From Marinagarivorans sp. (lineage in GTDB: Bacteria > Pseudomonadota > Gammaproteobacteria > Pseudomonadales > Cellvibrionaceae): a stretch of 64,000 bases of DNA. Position 1 is the stretch's first letter; each line of letters starts with the position of its first letter. The position numbers and the translations under genes are program-made. Under the pieces are notes generated by a model, which ran no database searches, was not told the origin of the DNA, and saw only the letters and a program-made list of their open reading frames with translations. This document shows, in pieces, positions 63,870-64,000 of the stretch. The stretch lies in contig JANQJB010000093.1 of the NCBI GenBank assembly GCA_028281865.1, positions 91,939 through 155,938 of the forward strand, written 5' to 3'.

Positions 63870-64000
63870 TGCTAGACATTATGCAAAACGCACTTAAAAC
63901 AAAAGGTAATCATCGCGATGCCATACTGATGCAACAGGCAAAAGACGTACAAGCATTAATCGATAGTTTTGAAGCCACTAAAGACGGCGGTCGCAGGACA
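63870..64000 (+). CDS. Partial gene at the right window edge, unknown
   Basis: A frame open to the end of the window (43 complete codons), starting ATG at 63870 with a good AGGAG site 10-14 bases upstream. The visible peptide starts MLDIMQNALKTKGNHRDAIL and is helical-looking. It follows the acidic gene by 57 bases on the same strand, so the accessory block continues beyond the window. Confidence 0.6.

Noticed and set aside
47190..64000. CRISPR array or cas genes in the accessory block
   Set aside because: No regularly spaced direct repeats and no Cas-like proteins were seen; the AAAATAGT copies are irregularly spaced and too short.

Overview
The window looks like a chromosomal segment of a marine-type gammaproteobacterium. 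Gene families and order (rpsU-yqeY-dnaG-rpoD next to tsaD, folB, a folK-like gene and cca; pomAB; yeaG-yeaH-spoVR; a LysR-linked RND pump) resemble Pseudomonas and, more loosely, Cellvibrionaceae. That placement is inferred from gene content only.

From 1 to about 47 kb most genes are core or common accessory genes. 1-9 kb: a TetR/ABC1-kinase pair, an alpha/beta hydrolase, ettA, a PPOX flavoprotein, a DUF3833 lipoprotein, a PilZ protein, a DUF4124 protein, an SMP-30 lactonase and an HNH endonuclease. 9.2-10.2 kb has no credible protein gene but holds two strong terminators and two candidate structured RNAs. 10.2-15 kb: pomA-pomB-pilZ, xseB-ispA and galE. 15.4-20.2 kb: the yeaG(prkA)-yeaH-spoVR stress operon. 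20-31 kb: a DMT exporter, an unlisted 33-codon gene with its own terminator, cca, folM, folK, folB, tsaD, the macromolecular synthesis genes, and a CAU-anticodon tRNA preceded by a duplicated fragment of its own 5' end. 31-36 kb: a lysine/aminoadipate catabolic cluster (glutaryl-CoA dehydrogenase, ALDH7-type dehydrogenase, saccharopine/lysine dehydrogenase-like enzyme) with a divergent Lrp regulator. 36-40 kb: a PepSY protein and a TonB siderophore receptor. 40-47 kb: a LysR gene divergent from a MexEF-OprN-like pump.

From about 47.2 kb to the end lies an accessory block that appears AT-richer, and this is the most unusual part. On the plus strand are a two-helix membrane peptide, a VirD4/TraG/DotL-type coupling ATPase with an altered Walker A motif, an HTH-like protein, a 64-aa protein and an IcmJ/DotN-like zinc protein: pieces of a type IVB coupling complex with no secretion channel genes in view. 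Converging on them from the minus strand is a set of five genes: a Lon-like AAA+ protein, a DUF4062-like plus STAND-like protein, a MoxR AAA+ ATPase, a vWA protein, and a 1441-aa protein with a VMAP-like N-terminus, about 22 ankyrin repeats and a C-terminal domain. That C-terminal domain recurs at the N-terminus of the Lon-like AAA+ protein. MoxR, vWA and the VMAP-like partner match the layout of the NTP-dependent ternary conflict systems. The shared domain, the ankyrin effector and the neighbouring DotL/IcmJ pair make this a candidate for an undescribed variant. A very acidic protein and a gene cut by the window edge follow on the plus strand, so the block continues beyond 64 kb.
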